Assembly (NCBI GenBank): GCA_027494165.1
Contig: JAOSJM010000005.1
Coordinates: 992,001 to 1,056,000 of the forward strand
From: Acidimicrobiia bacterium
GTDB taxonomy: Bacteria; Actinomycetota; Acidimicrobiia; IMCC26256; JAOSJM01
Length of the DNA: 64,000 nucleotides
Direction of reading: 5' to 3'
This document shows positions 29,725 through 40,611 of this stretch, in pieces. Position numbers and translations under genes: made by a program. The stretch's first letter is position 1. Each line of letters opens with the position of its first letter. The notes below the pieces were generated by a model, which ran no database searches, was not told the DNA's origin, and saw nothing but the letters and a program-made list of their open reading frames with translations.

Positions 29725-30725
29725 CAACCCCTCCGGAACCCGCGCACCATGGCGCTCGACTTGAACTGCTCGACCCCGCCCGCCTCGGCGTCACGGATGT
29801 CACGCCCGGTGTACTTGATGAACACGTCGTCGAGGCTGGGCCGGCGGACGCTCACGCTGCGGACGCCCCGCACGTGGTCGAAGATCCGGGGCACGAAGGC
29901 CTCGCCGTCGGGCACCATGAGCCGCAGCGCCTCGCCCCGCAGCTCGCCCTCGACGCCCAGCTCCCGGCCGATGACCTCCCGGGCCCGGCGGTCGTCCTCG
30001 GTGGAGAGCGTCACGCAGTCGGCACCCACCGACGCCTTGAGGGCGTCGGGCGTGTCGATGGCGACCACCCGTCCCCGGTCGATGATGGCGATGCGGTCGC
30101 AGCGCTCGGCCTCGTCCATGTAGTGGGTGGTCAGGAACATCGTGGTGGCCTCACGGGCCCGGAGGGTGTCGACGTAGTCCCAGATGTGGGTCCGGGTCTG
30201 CGGGTCGAGCCCGATGGTCGGCTCGTCGAGGAAGAGCACCCGGGGCGCGTGCAGGAGGCCGCGGGCGATCTCCAGGCGGCGCTTCATCCCGCCGGAGTAG
30301 AAGCGCACCTGCTGGCGGGCCCGGTCGGTGAGCCCGACCATCTCGAGGAGGGGCCGCGCCCGGTGCGCCACCTCGGAGCGCGGCACGCCGTACATCACGG
30401 CGTGGAACCGCAGGTTCTCCTCGCCGGTGAGGTACTCGTCGAGCGTCATCTCCTGGAACACGAGCCCGATGCTCGCCCGCACCGCCTCCGGGTCGGCCAC
30501 CACGTCGTGGCCTGCGACCCGGGCCGACCCCGAGGTCGGCGCGAGGAGCGTGCAGAGGATGGAGATGGTCGTGGTCTTCCCCGCCCCGTTGGGCCCCAGG
30601 AACCCGAACAGCTCACCCGGCTCGACCTCGAACGAGACGCCGTCGACGGCCGGGAAGTCGCCGAAGCGCTTCACGAGACCGTCGACGACGACGGCCGGAC
30701 CGTTGCCCCCGTTCGAGCGCGCCAT
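29724..30725 (-). CDS. DrrA-like ABC exporter ATP-binding protein
   Basis: A 333-aa ATPase. Walker A FLGPNGAGKTTT, Q-loop LVFQEMT, signature YSGGMKRRLEIA, Walker B VLFLDEPTIGLDPQTR, switch TTHYMDEAE, then the DrrA-type C-terminal extension ending in PSLDDVFIKYTGRDIRD. ATG 30725 is supported by a TACGAT box 8 nt upstream, suggesting a leaderless transcript. It forms a two-gene operon with the permease downstream. Confidence 0.92.
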   Translation of the reverse strand: MARSNGGNGPAVVVDGLVKRFGDFPAVDGVSFEVEPGELFGFLGPNGAGKTTTISILCTLLAPTSGSARVAGHDVVADPEAVRASIGLVFQEMTLDEYLTGEENLRFHAVMYGVPRSEVAHRARPLLEMVGLTDRARQQVRFYSGGMKRRLEIARGLLHAPRVLFLDEPTIGLDPQTRTHIWDYVDTLRAREATTMFLTTHYMDEAERCDRIAIIDRGRVVAIDTPDALKASVGADCVTLSTEDDRRAREVIGRELGVEGELRGEALRLMVPDGEAFVPRIFDHVRGVRSVSVRRPSLDDVFIKYTGRDIRDAEAGGVEQFKSSAMVRGFRRG

Positions 30726-30733
30726 GGAGGCGG

Positions 30734-30739
30734 ATCGTA
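30734..30739 (-). promoter_or_regulatory. -10 box, leaderless start of DrrA-like gene
   Basis: TACGAT on the minus strand ends 8 nt before the ATG at 30725. Confidence 0.5.
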
Positions 30740-30890
30740 CCCCCGGGTGCACCGGGGCCCTCCCGTCGCCCGCTGGGCCCCCGCCGGGGCGGCCGAGAGC
30801 CTCAACCACGCTCCGTGACCGCCGATAGGGAGACGTGGGCTGGCCGGGCCAGGGAAGGCCCGGGACGGAGAGACGAGGACCGAAGCAGGG

Positions 30891-32819
30891 ATGCACCGCA
30901 CCCGACGTGCCCGGGCCGGGCTCCGGGCCCTCGCCGTCGCCGCCGTGCTCGCGGCCACCGCGCTCCCCGCCGACGCCACGTCCGCCCCCACCGGTCCCGG
31001 CGTCCCGCTCGTGGCCGTCGAGCGTGACGAGGACGGTGGCCTCTCGGTCCGCACCGAGACCGTGCGCTCCTACGGTGAGGCCCTCGCGTTCGTCGCCGAC
31101 GTCGGGCACGACCTCGTCGACCTCTCGGTCGACGGCACCGCCACCGCGCTGGACGTCGGCGCCCGGCCCGCCGTCACCGGCGGCGACCCGAAGCGGGGGT
31201 GGCAGTGGGCGCTCGACCGGGCGTCCTTCGAGGCCGCGTGGTCCCGGACGAGGGGCGACGGCGTCGTCGTCGCCGTGCTCGACACCGAGGTCCGCTCCGA
31301 CCACGAGGACCTCGACGCCCAGCTCGTGACCGGTCGGGACATGAGCGGGGGCGGGTCGGACGGGGTGCCCGGCGGGGCCCGACCGGACCCCGACCACTAC
31401 CACGGGACCCACGTCGCCGGGATCGTCGCCGCCGAGGCCGGCAACGGCGTCGGCGTCCACGGCGGGGCCCCCGCGGTGAAGATCATGCCGGTCCGAGTGC
31501 TGTACGCCAGCGGCGGTGGGGGCGCCTCGGGCCCCTGGTCACACGTCGCCGCCGGGATCATCTGGGCCACCGACCACGGCGCGGACGTCGTCAACATGAG
31601 CCTCGGGGGGCTGGCGGGCTCGAGCGCCGTCCTCACCGCCATCGAGTACGCCCGCGACCACGGCGTGGTGGTGGTGGCCTCGGCCGGCAACGCCGGCGAC
31701 GAGGGCAACCCCACGACCTACCCGGCCGCCTACCCGGGTGTCGTGGCGGTGGCCGCCACCGAGAACCCCGCGCACCACGGCGGGCTGGACCGGACCGCGG
31801 GGTTCTCCAACCACGGCCCCTACGTGGACCTCGCCGCCCCGGGGGTGGGGATCCTCGCGCCGTACCCGTCGAGCCGGTCGGCGTACGCCACCCTCAGCGG
31901 GACGTCGATGGCGGCACCGTACGTGAGCGCCGCCGCCGCCCTGGTGAAGGCGGTCCGTCCCGCGGCCACGCCCGACGAGGTCGAGAGCATCCTCACCGGC
32001 ACGGCCGACGACGCCGGCGCGGCGGGGCGCGACGACCACTTCGGGCACGGGATCGTGGGCCCGTCCGCCGCGGTCGAGGCCGCGGCGCCCGCGCCACCCG
32101 CACCGCCCGCTCCCCCACCGCCCACGCTGCGTGCCAGCCAGGGCGTGATCGGCCCCACCGGGCCCGTGACCGTGCGCGACGGCGTGCTCACGCCCATCCC
32201 CCACGGCACGCCCGGCGGCGTCCCGATCGTCGCCGCGGCCGAGACGCCGAGCCGGGCCGGGTCGTGGACGGCCTCGCCGTGGGGCGCGATCTACACGTTC
32301 GGCGACGCCCCGTTCCTCGGCTCGCTCGGTGGCCTCACGCTGAGCGCCTGGATCAACGGGATGGCCGCGACGCCGTCGGGGATGGGCTACTGGCTGGTGG
32401 CCTGGGACGGCGGGATCTTCGCGTTCGGCGACGCTCCGTTCCACGGCTCCACCGGCGATCTCGTGCTCAACCAGCCGATCGTCGGCATGGCCGCCACCCC
32501 CTCGAACCAGGGCTACTGGCTCGTCGCGAGCGACGGCGGGATCTTCGCGTTCGGTGACGCCCGGTTCTTCGGCTCCACCGGTGACGTCCCGCTCAACGAG
32601 CCGATCACCGCGATGGCGTCGACGCCGAGCGGGCAGGGCTACTGGCTCGTCGCCCGTGACGGCGGGATCTTCGCGTTCGGTGACGCGCGGTTCTTCGGCT
32701 CCACGGGCGCCATGTCCGTAGGCAGCGACATCACCGGGATGGTGAGCTCCCCCACCGGGCAGGGCTACTGGCTGCTGACCGCCGACGGTCGCGTCTTCGC
32801 GTTCGGCGACGCCGCCTGA
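30891..32819 (+). CDS. Secreted subtilase (S8) with C-terminal GYWLV/DGG repeats
   Basis: A 642-aa exported serine protease. Signal peptide (LRALAVAAVLAATALPADA), a short propeptide-like region, then a subtilisin domain with catalytic Asp131 (AVLDTE), His174 (HGTHVAG) and Ser339 (SGTSMAAP); Asn in SAGNAG forms the oxyanion hole. A proline-rich linker near residue 400 leads to about four 42-residue repeats of the [23 protein letters not shown] type, the last truncated right after FGDAA. These are the repeats found in the unrelated surface protein at 15234-17336, so they probably serve as a shared anchoring or binding module. Confidence 0.9.
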   Translation: MHRTRRARAGLRALAVAAVLAATALPADATSAPTGPGVPLVAVERDEDGGLSVRTETVRSYGEALAFVADVGHDLVDLSVDGTATALDVGARPAVTGGDPKRGWQWALDRASFEAAWSRTRGDGVVVAVLDTEVRSDHEDLDAQLVTGRDMSGGGSDGVPGGARPDPDHYHGTHVAGIVAAEAGNGVGVHGGAPAVKIMPVRVLYASGGGGASGPWSHVAAGIIWATDHGADVVNMSLGGLAGSSAVLTAIEYARDHGVVVVASAGNAGDEGNPTTYPAAYPGVVAVAATENPAHHGGLDRTAGFSNHGPYVDLAAPGVGILAPYPSSRSAYATLSGTSMAAPYVSAAAALVKAVRPAATPDEVESILTGTADDAGAAGRDDHFGHGIVGPSAAVEAAAPAPPAPPAPPPPTLRASQGVIGPTGPVTVRDGVLTPIPHGTPGGVPIVAAAETPSRAGSWTASPWGAIYTFGDAPFLGSLGGLTLSAWINGMAATPSGMGYWLVAWDGGIFAFGDAPFHGSTGDLVLNQPIVGMAATPSNQGYWLVASDGGIFAFGDARFFGSTGDVPLNEPITAMASTPSGQGYWLVARDGGIFAFGDARFFGSTGAMSVGSDITGMVSSPTGQGYWLLTADGRVFAFGDAA

Positions 32820-32874
32820 CGGTCCCCGCATCTCGGGGTCGGCCCTCCCCTCGCCGGGTCGGCCCTCCCCTCGC

Positions 32875-33210
32875 CGGGTTGGCGCGGAATCGGGGCTGTG
32901 GACCCCGAAAGCGCTCCAACCACGAGATGAAGTGCGGGCGACCCGAGATGGAGAGGACCGGACCTCGCCGGGTCGGCCCTCCCCTCGCCGGGTCGGCCCT
33001 CCCTCGCCGGGTCGGCCCTCCCTCGCCGGGTTGGGGGAATCGGGGCTGTGGACCCCGAAAGCGCTCCAACCACAAGATGAAGTGGGGCGACCCGAGATGG
33101 AGAGCGGGCGACCCGAGATGGAGAGGACGGACCTCGCCGGGTCGGCCCCTTGTCTTCCCCGGGTTGGCGCGGAATCGGGGCTGTGGGCCCCGAAAGCGCT
33201 CCAACCCGGG
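32875..33210. repeat. Family A palindromic repeat array, three copies plus GC-rich filler
   Basis: Three cores begin at 32875, 33027 and 33158. Each reads CGGGTTGG on the left, CCAACC on the right, and an inner CGGGG-CTGTGGA-CCCCG hairpin (GGCCCCG in copy 3). Copy 3 has perfect 10-bp outer arms (33158-33167 with 33201-33210). Between cores are repeated CCTCGCCGGGTCGG units and a repeated CGACCCGAGATGGAGAG segment. The array fills the convergent junction between the subtilase and the trans-sulfuration gene, as in the other family A locus. Confidence 0.85.
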
Positions 33211-33242
33211 AAGAGGGAGAGGACCGGACCTCGCCGGGTCGC

Positions 33243-34405
<1,163 letters not shown>

Positions 34406-34458
34406 GATCCGCTCCTTGTCATGCCGCACCGTAGCGGCCGGGCCCGGCCGGCCCCCGG

Positions 34459-34489
34459 GCGAGCGGTGCGCCGCGCCACGACCGCTCGC
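34459..34489. other. 9-bp inverted repeat in divergent intergenic region
   Basis: GCGAGCGGT and ACCGCTCGC pair perfectly across a 13-nt loop, midway between the divergent trans-sulfuration and DUF4234-like genes. Function unknown; it could be an operator or chance in GC-rich DNA. Confidence 0.3.
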
Positions 34490-34581
34490 GCTCCCTCGCG
34501 GGCGCCTCCCTCCGCGCCCTCCCGAGCCCTCCGGCGGGGCCCGGCGATCGGGGGGCGGTTCCGCGCTCGCCGATCGGTGAC

Positions 34582-34587
34582 TAGCCT
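34582..34587 (+). promoter_or_regulatory. -10 box, leaderless start of first DUF4234-like gene
   Basis: TAGCCT lies 7 nt before the ATG at 34595. Confidence 0.5.
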
Positions 34588-34594
34588 GCGCGCC

Positions 34595-35387
34595 ATGAGC
34601 CAGCCGCCGCCCGAGCCCCCTCGCCGCCGCCGGAGCCGCCGCCGGGATCCCCGGTCACCCCTCCCCCGGGCCCCCGGCCCAGCCCTCCGGCCCCTGGGCC
34701 GCCGGACCCGGGGGCGGCCCTCCGGGTGCTCCGGTCCCGCCACCGGCCGAGCGCATCCGCGTGGCCTACCAGCAACGCCACGAGTCCGACTACATCTTCG
34801 CCTTCTGGACCGCGCTCGGCTGGACGATCCTGACCGTCGGCATCTACGGCCTCTACGTCGTCTACCAGCTCGTCCGGCGCATGCGCGACCACAACCGGCG
34901 GAGGCTCGAGCTGCTCGAGGGAGCCACCGCCTACGCCTGGGAGCGGGCCGAGCGCCAGGGCCTCACCGAGGAGCTCCGCCCCGCCTTCGAGCGGATCGCC
35001 GGCAACCTCGCCGTGCTGCGCAACATGACCACCGACTTCCGGGACCCGGCCATCTGGACCGTGCTGGCCGTCATCGGCAGCGGGATCGTGAACATCGTGG
35101 TCTACGTGCTGCTCGACGGCGACCTCGTCAAGCACGACTACCACGAGGGCGCGGTCGAGAGCGACCTGGCCGCGATCTACGGACGGCTCGGCCTCTCCGT
35201 GCCGGCCCCCGACCCCGGACGGCTCAAGGGCCGGCACAACTACGTCGGACGCATCGTCGCCACCGTGCTCACCTGTGGCATCTACGGCCTGTGGTGGCTC
35301 TACGACGTGATGAACGAGCCCAACCGGCACTTCGAGCAGAACTGGGCCTGGGAGGACGGGCTCGCCCGGGCCGTCCAGAGCGGCTGA
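34595..35387 (+). CDS. DUF4234-like membrane protein A (two frameshifts)
   Basis: About 264 aa when repaired. A proline/glycine-rich N-terminal tail of about 50 residues precedes a membrane core. Hydrophobic segments are FAFWTALGWTILTVGIYGLYVVYQL, AIWTVLAVIGSGIVNIVVYVLL and YVGRIVATVLTCGIYGLWWLY, with a charged helical region (RDHNRRRLELLEGATAYAWERAERQG) between the first two. The TxGIYGL(Y/W) motif occurring at both ends resembles DUF4234. Two lost bases, in the C run near 34618 and the G run near 34710, break the N-terminal tail. A close paralogue follows 45 bp downstream. Function unknown. Confidence 0.7.
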
Positions 35388-35432
35388 GTCCGGTCCGGAA
35401 CCGCCCCGACCCCCGGAGCCCGAGGAGGCGAG

Positions 35433-36211
35433 ATGACCGAGCCGCCGCCCGCGCCCGGCCCGCCGGGGCCCGTGCCGCTCCCCCCCACCGAACGGGTGCG
35501 GGTGACCTACCAGCAACGGCCCGAGTCCGACTACGTCTTCTCGTTCTGGACCGCGTTCGGCTGGACCCTCCTCACCTGCGGGATCTACGGCTTCTACGTC
35601 CTCTACCAGCTCGTCCGCCGGTCGCGCGACCACAACCGTCGCCGCCTCGAGCAGCTCGAGGGGGCGAACGCGCTGGCGTGGGAGCACGCGCAGCGCCAGG
35701 GCCTCACGGACGAGCTCCGCCCCGACTTCGAGCGGGTCGCCGGGCACCTGTCCACCCTGCGCCAGATGACCACCGACTTCCGCGACCCGACCATCTGGCT
35801 GCTCATCGCCATCGGAGCCGCGCTGATCGGCAGCATCGGCTGGCAGTTCCGCGACAGCTTCACCGACGGCAACTTCCGCTTCTCGTTCGGCGGGTGGGGC
35901 CCGGGCATCGTGTACGTGGTCGTCTGGATCCTCCTGGACAAGGACCTCGTGAAGCACGACTTCGCCGAGGGCGGGGCCGAGCACGAGCTCTCCGGCATCT
36001 ACGGGCGGCTCGGCCACCCCTCCCGTCTCCCGACCCGGCGGCGCTGAAGCAACCGCACAACCACGTGGGCCGGGTGATCGCCGCCGTGCTCACGTGCGGC
36101 ATCTACGGGCTCTGGTGGCTCTACGACGAGATGACCGACGGCAACCGCCACTTCGAGAAGAACTGGGTGTGGGAGGACGCCCTCGCCGGGGCCGTCCGGT
36201 CGATGACCTGA
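35433..36211 (+). CDS. DUF4234-like membrane protein B (frameshifted)
   Basis: About 259 aa when repaired. It is a tandem paralogue of the preceding gene, with the same order of segments: a Pro-rich N-terminus, YQQRPESDYVFSFWTAFGWT, the RRSRDHNRRRLEQLEGANALAWE helix, and C-terminal VLTCGIYGLWWLYDEMTDGNRHFE. The middle membrane section is longer, with an inserted DSFTDGNFRFSFGGWG loop. One lost base near 36020 ends the frame early at 36047; repair runs to 36211. The start has GAGGAGG 6 nt upstream. The two proteins may form a heteromer; no function is known. Confidence 0.7.
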
Positions 36212-36262
36212 GTCCGCCGCGCCGACGGCCGTCCGACCCTTCCCCGAGCTCCCCGGCCGCCC

Positions 36263-36268
36263 TAGCGT
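36263..36268 (+). promoter_or_regulatory. -10 box, leaderless start of acyl-CoA ligase gene
   Basis: TAGCGT lies 8 nt before the ATG at 36277. Confidence 0.5.
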
Positions 36269-36276
36269 GACGGTCG

Positions 36277-37833
36277 ATGAAGGAGCTCGTGTTCCACCGC
36301 CTCCTCCTCCCGGCCTGCGAGCGCCACGCGGACAAGGTCGGGTTCCACGACGGCGACCGTCACGGCACCTTCGCCGACCACGCCGACCGGGTGCTCCGCC
36401 TGGCCGACGCGCTCGGTCGCGAGCTCGGGGTGCGGCGCGGCGACCGCTTCGCGGTGATGGCCGGGAACGGCCGTCCCTTCCTCGAGCTGTACCACGCCGG
36501 CTTCCTGGGCGCGGGGATCGTCAACCCGCTGAACCTCCGGCTCAGCCCCCGGGAGCTCGCCTTCGTCCTGGCCGACTCGGGCACCAAGGTCGTCTTCACC
36601 GACGTCTTCTTCGCCGGGCTCGTCGAGGCGGCCCGGGCCGATACCGAGGTCGAACAGGTCGTGCTCGTCGGCGACGGTGACGTCCCCCACGACGTCGACT
36701 ACGACGACCTCGTCGCGGCCGGCGAGTCCGTGGTGCCACCGGAGCCCGACGAGGACGACCCGGTGGTCCTCATGTACACGGGCGGGACCACCGGTCTGCC
36801 CAAGGGGGTGCTGGTCGACCAGCGGGCCGAGCTGCTGAACCTGTACCACGTCGCCGTCGCGGTCGGTCTCGACGACGACCGGGTCTACCTGCACCAGACC
36901 CCGATGTTCCACGCCGCGTCCATGCCCGGGGTGCTCGGCGTCCCCGGCAGCGGCGGGATCTCGGTCTTCGTGCCGTTCTTCGATCCCGGCCCGGTCCTCG
37001 ACCTGATCGAGCGCTACTCGGTGAACATCACGCTGATGGTCCCGACCATGCTCGCGATGGTGCTCGACCACGAGACGTTCCGCCCCGAGCGGGTCGCCTC
37101 CCTGAGGTCCCTCGTGTACGGAGCGGCCCCGATGCCGGCCGGGTTGCTGCGCAGGGTGATGGAGACCCTCCCGGACCTCGACCTCTTCCAGGGGTACGGG
37201 ATGACCGAGTCGTCCACCGTCCTCACCTTCCTCTCCCCGAAGGACCACCGCCGCGGGGGCGACGTGCTGCAGTCGGCCGGCCGCCCCCTGTACGGCGTGA
37301 GCCTGCGGATCGAGGACGAGGAGTGCACCGTGCTCCCCCCGGGGCGCCGCGGCGAGGTGTGCGCCCAGGGCGGCAACTTCATGCGGGAGTACTGGCGGCG
37401 GCCGAAGGAGACGAGCGAGGTCTTCCGCCACGGCTGGTACCACACCGGCGACGCCGGTTACCTCGACGAGCAGGGCTACCTCTACCTCGTCGACCGCGTG
37501 AAGGACATGATCGTCACCGGCGGCGAGAACGTGTACTCGATCGAGGTGGAGAACGCCATCTCCACCCACCCGGCCGTCGACCAGGTCGCCGTGATCGGGA
37601 TCCCGCACGACCTGTGGGGCGAGGCGGTCCACGCCATCGTCGTCCCCGTGGCCGGCGCCCGGGTGACCGCGGAGGAGATCCTCGGGCACGCCCGGCAGAC
37701 GATCGCCGGCTACAAGGTGCCCAAGTCCGTCGAGTTCCGCACCGAGCCCCTCCCGCTGTCGGGCGCGCTCAAACCCCTGAAGCGGGAGCTGCGCAAGCCC
37801 TACTGGGAGGGCCACGAGCGCCAGGTGCACTGA
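36277..37833 (+). CDS. AMP-dependent acyl-CoA ligase (FadD-like)
   Basis: A 518-aa ANL-superfamily ligase activating a carboxylic acid to its acyl-CoA through an acyl-adenylate. The ATP-binding loop is VLMYTGGTTGLPKGV, the aromatic/adenylate segment is LFQGYGMTESSTV, the hinge region is GWYHTGDAGYLDEQGYLYLVDRVKDMIVTGGENV, and the C-terminal catalytic lysine is in the PLSGALKPLKRELR segment. Acyl specificity is not predictable. It is followed after 10 bp by the GH31 lipoprotein gene, though shared function is not evident. Confidence 0.9.
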   Translation: MKELVFHRLLLPACERHADKVGFHDGDRHGTFADHADRVLRLADALGRELGVRRGDRFAVMAGNGRPFLELYHAGFLGAGIVNPLNLRLSPRELAFVLADSGTKVVFTDVFFAGLVEAARADTEVEQVVLVGDGDVPHDVDYDDLVAAGESVVPPEPDEDDPVVLMYTGGTTGLPKGVLVDQRAELLNLYHVAVAVGLDDDRVYLHQTPMFHAASMPGVLGVPGSGGISVFVPFFDPGPVLDLIERYSVNITLMVPTMLAMVLDHETFRPERVASLRSLVYGAAPMPAGLLRRVMETLPDLDLFQGYGMTESSTVLTFLSPKDHRRGGDVLQSAGRPLYGVSLRIEDEECTVLPPGRRGEVCAQGGNFMREYWRRPKETSEVFRHGWYHTGDAGYLDEQGYLYLVDRVKDMIVTGGENVYSIEVENAISTHPAVDQVAVIGIPHDLWGEAVHAIVVPVAGARVTAEEILGHARQTIAGYKVPKSVEFRTEPLPLSGALKPLKRELRKPYWEGHERQVH

Positions 37834-37843
37834 GGCTCCGGCG

Positions 37844-40146
37844 ATGGCGAGCGTCGCTCCGGGCCGGTGGCCGCCCGCCCCCCGCCGCCGCCCGGGAACG
37901 GGCCGGGGGACGGGCCGGAGGGCAGGGGTCCGCCGGACCTCGACCCTCACCGGCGGCCTGGGCCCGGCGGTGGCGGTCGCCACGGTCGTGGCGATCCTGG
38001 GGGCCGCGTGCGACGGGGGCGACGACGATCGGGGTACGTCACCGGCGCCCACGAGCACCACGGCGGCGCCCGCGTGCGCGCCGGGGCCGTCGGCGACCGC
38101 GTCCGGGGCGGTCGACGCGCCCGGGGTCCCGTTCGACACGGTGGAGGACCGGGGGGTCCAGGTCGTCGGCAGCGCCGGGGACCTGACCGTGACCGCCACC
38201 GAGCGGCCGCTCACGATCGCGGTGGCCGACGGGCGGGGCGTGCTCGTCCAGGAGGCGCCGGGCGGCGGCCTCTTCCTGGTCCGTGGGGACGAGCGGATGC
38301 CGCTCCGGGAGGCGACCGAGGTCGACGTCGGCCGCTGCGGGATCGTCCTGACCGCCCCCCTCGACGACGGCACGACCGCCACCGTGACCGTCCGGGCGCA
38401 CGCGGGGGCTTGCTGTCGGTCGAGCTCGTCCCCGGGGGATCCGGCGGGGTCACCGCATGGGGCGAGACCCTGGTCAGCCCACCCGGCGAGCGCATCTACG
38501 GGCTCACCGAGCGGATCGTCGACGACTACGGGGCGTCCGAGCTGGCACCGCGCGCCGTGGGCGGGCTCGACCGGAAGGGCGAGACGGTCACCATGTGGGT
38601 GCGGCCCACCATCTCCGCCTACGCCCCCTTCCACCACTCGTCGGTGGGCTACGGGCTCCTCGTCGACGGGACCATGCCCGGGACCTACGACCTCGGTGCC
38701 ACCGACCCGGCCCGCGTGGCCTTCGAGTTCGAGCTGGACCCCGGCGCCCGGGCGGCGCGCTACTTCGTGATCCCCGGGCGGGGACACGACCGGATCCTCG
38801 ACGGCTACACCGCGCTGGTCGGTCGCCCCGTCCTCCCGCCCGAGAGCGTCTTCGACCACTGGCTCGGCCACGACGAGCTGCCGCCCGGCGAGCCGGTGCT
38901 GGTCGACGGCGTCCCGCTCAACCCGGCCGTCGCCGACGACCTCCTGGGCTACGAGCGCCACGGCATCCCGGCGGGCGTGTACCACTTCGACCGTCCGTGG
39001 GCCGTGGGCAGCGCCGGCTACGGAGCCTTCGCGTTCGACCCCGGCCGCTTCCCGGATCCGGTGGGCATGCTGGGCCTCCTCCGGGACCGGGGATGGCGCA
39101 GCCAGGTCTGGATCTCGGAGTGGGCCCTCGACGACCGGGCCGCCGCCGCGGCGGCGTACGGCTGGCTGGCGCCGGGTAGCGACCGGGTGATCGACCTCAC
39201 GCACCCCGACGCGGCGGCGTGGCTCGAGGAGGACCTCGTCACGTTCCTCGAGGGTCCCGAGGGCTCCCTCGTCGACGGGTTCTTCCTGGACCGCACCGAC
39301 GAGGTCGTGCCGAGCGAGGCCGGGGACGTCTACCACGACGGCCGGAACGGTCGGCAGGTGCACAACGCCTACCCCGTCCTGGCCCAGGAGGTGGTACGCG
39401 CGGCGCTCGACCGGGCCCGGGACAGCGGGGGGTGGCTCGTCGCCCGGGCCGCCTACACCGGCAGCTCGGGGCTCACGATGACGTGGGGCGGCGACACCCA
39501 CAGCCGCGAGGGCGTCATCGTGCCCGAGCAGCCCGACGTCGGCCCGTCGACCGACCTGGGGTTGCGCAGCGTCCTGGTGAGCCTCCAGCGGGCGGCCTTC
39601 ATGGGGCTCGTCTACTGGGGCAGCGACATCGGCGGGTACAACGAGCTCGCCGACCGGGAGGTGTACGCCCGCTGGATCGAGGTGGGGGCGCTGAGCCCCT
39701 TGATGCGGTTCCACGGCAAGGGCCGGATGATGCCCTGGAACATGCCCACCGAACCCACCTTCGACGAGGAGATGCTCGGGATCTACCGCCGGTACGTCGT
39801 GCTGCACCACGCGCTCGGCGACTACCTCTACGGGCTCGCGGAGCGGGCGCACGAGACCGGGGCCCCGATCGCCCGCCCGCTCGTGTTCGACTTCCCCGAC
39901 GACCCGAGGGTCGGGGACCTGTGGGACCAGTGGATGCTCGGCCCCGACCTGCTCGTGGCCCCGGTGTGGGAGTCAGGGGCCCGCCGGCGCCCCGTGTACG
40001 TCCCGGCCGGGACGTGGGTGGACTTCTGGGACCGGGACCGGGTGGTGGTCGGCCCGGCCGACCTCGACGAGCCGGTGCCCCTCGACCGGGTGCCGCTGTT
40101 CGTGCGGGAGGGCTCGCCGCTCCTGGACCTCCGGCCCCCGCCCTGA
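37844..40146 (+). CDS. Exported glycoside hydrolase family 31 (frameshifted)
   Basis: About 767 aa when repaired. A long Arg-rich N-terminus precedes a hydrophobic signal (PAVAVATVVAILGAAC) with a possible but imperfect lipobox, then a Thr/Pro/Ala linker. The catalytic part has the N-terminal beta domain (GERIYGLTERI, YGLLVDGTMPGTYDLG) and a barrel with nucleophile Asp about residue 483 (DGFFLDRTDE) and acid/base Asp about residue 551 (TWGGDTHS), as in GH31 alpha-glucosidases, xylosidases and sulfoquinovosidases. One lost G at 38404-38408 breaks the frame; repair gives HAGGLLSVELVPGG. Specificity unresolved. Family B repeats follow the stop. Confidence 0.85.
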
Positions 40147-40206
40147 CCAGGTATCCGCCTGGGGTATGGAGCCCTCGAGCAGCGTCCCGGGTGGATGACC
40201 GACCCG

Positions 40207-40436
40207 TCTCGGGTGCCTCTACCGTCGCTCAGCGGGGGTGTCGACACCCGAGAACGGAAGATCGGCGTCTCGGGTGTCTCTACCGTCGCTCAGCGGGGGT
40301 ATCGACACCCGGGAACGGAAGCTCGGCGTCTCGGGTGTCTCTACCGTCGCTCAGCGGGGGTATCGACACCCGGGAACGGAAGCTCGGCGTCTCGGGTGTC
40401 TCTACCGTCGCTCAGCGGGGGTATCGACACCCGAGA
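40207..40436 (+). repeat. Family B palindromic tandem repeats, four copies
   Basis: Four copies at an exact 61-bp period begin at 40207, 40268, 40329 and 40390. Each has outer arms CTCGGGTGTC / GACACCCG and a centre ACCGTCGCTCAGCGGGGGT. Copies 2-4 are nearly identical through the whole 61 bp, so there are no variable spacers. The array starts 61 bp after the GH31 stop and is oriented with it. Along with the next repeat it fills the 465-bp gap before the CoA transferase gene. Confidence 0.85.
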
Positions 40437-40477
40437 GCCGATGGGGGGTGACACGGGCGTCAGCGATGCGCGAGGCT

Positions 40478-40575
40478 GAGGCCCGGTCGGACGGGACGGG
40501 ACTGAGGCCCGGTCGGACGGGACGGGGGTCGGACGGGACGGGGCCGAGGCCCGGTCGGACGGGACGGAGACGGAC
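40478..40575. repeat. 23-bp tandem minisatellite
   Basis: GAGGCCCGGTCGGACGGGAC plus GGG occurs at 40478 and 40504, a shortened copy (GGTCGGACGGGACGGG) at 40527, and another near-complete copy from 40546. It lies directly upstream of the first CoA transferase gene. No promoter or coding signal was recognised in it. Confidence 0.7.
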
Positions 40576-40611
40576 GACGGCCGCCGCACGCGGCCGCGGA
40601 GGGGAGCGGGG

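Noticed and set aside
36262..39852. Very long minus-strand open frame opposite the acyl-CoA ligase and GH31 genes
   Set aside because: The translation is a Gly/Val/His/Glu-rich shadow of GC-biased codons on the other strand, with no domain, while the plus strand encodes two clear enzymes.
40207..40436. Possible CRISPR array
   Set aside because: The period is an exact 61 bp and whole units are nearly identical, so there are no variable spacers. No cas gene is present in the window.
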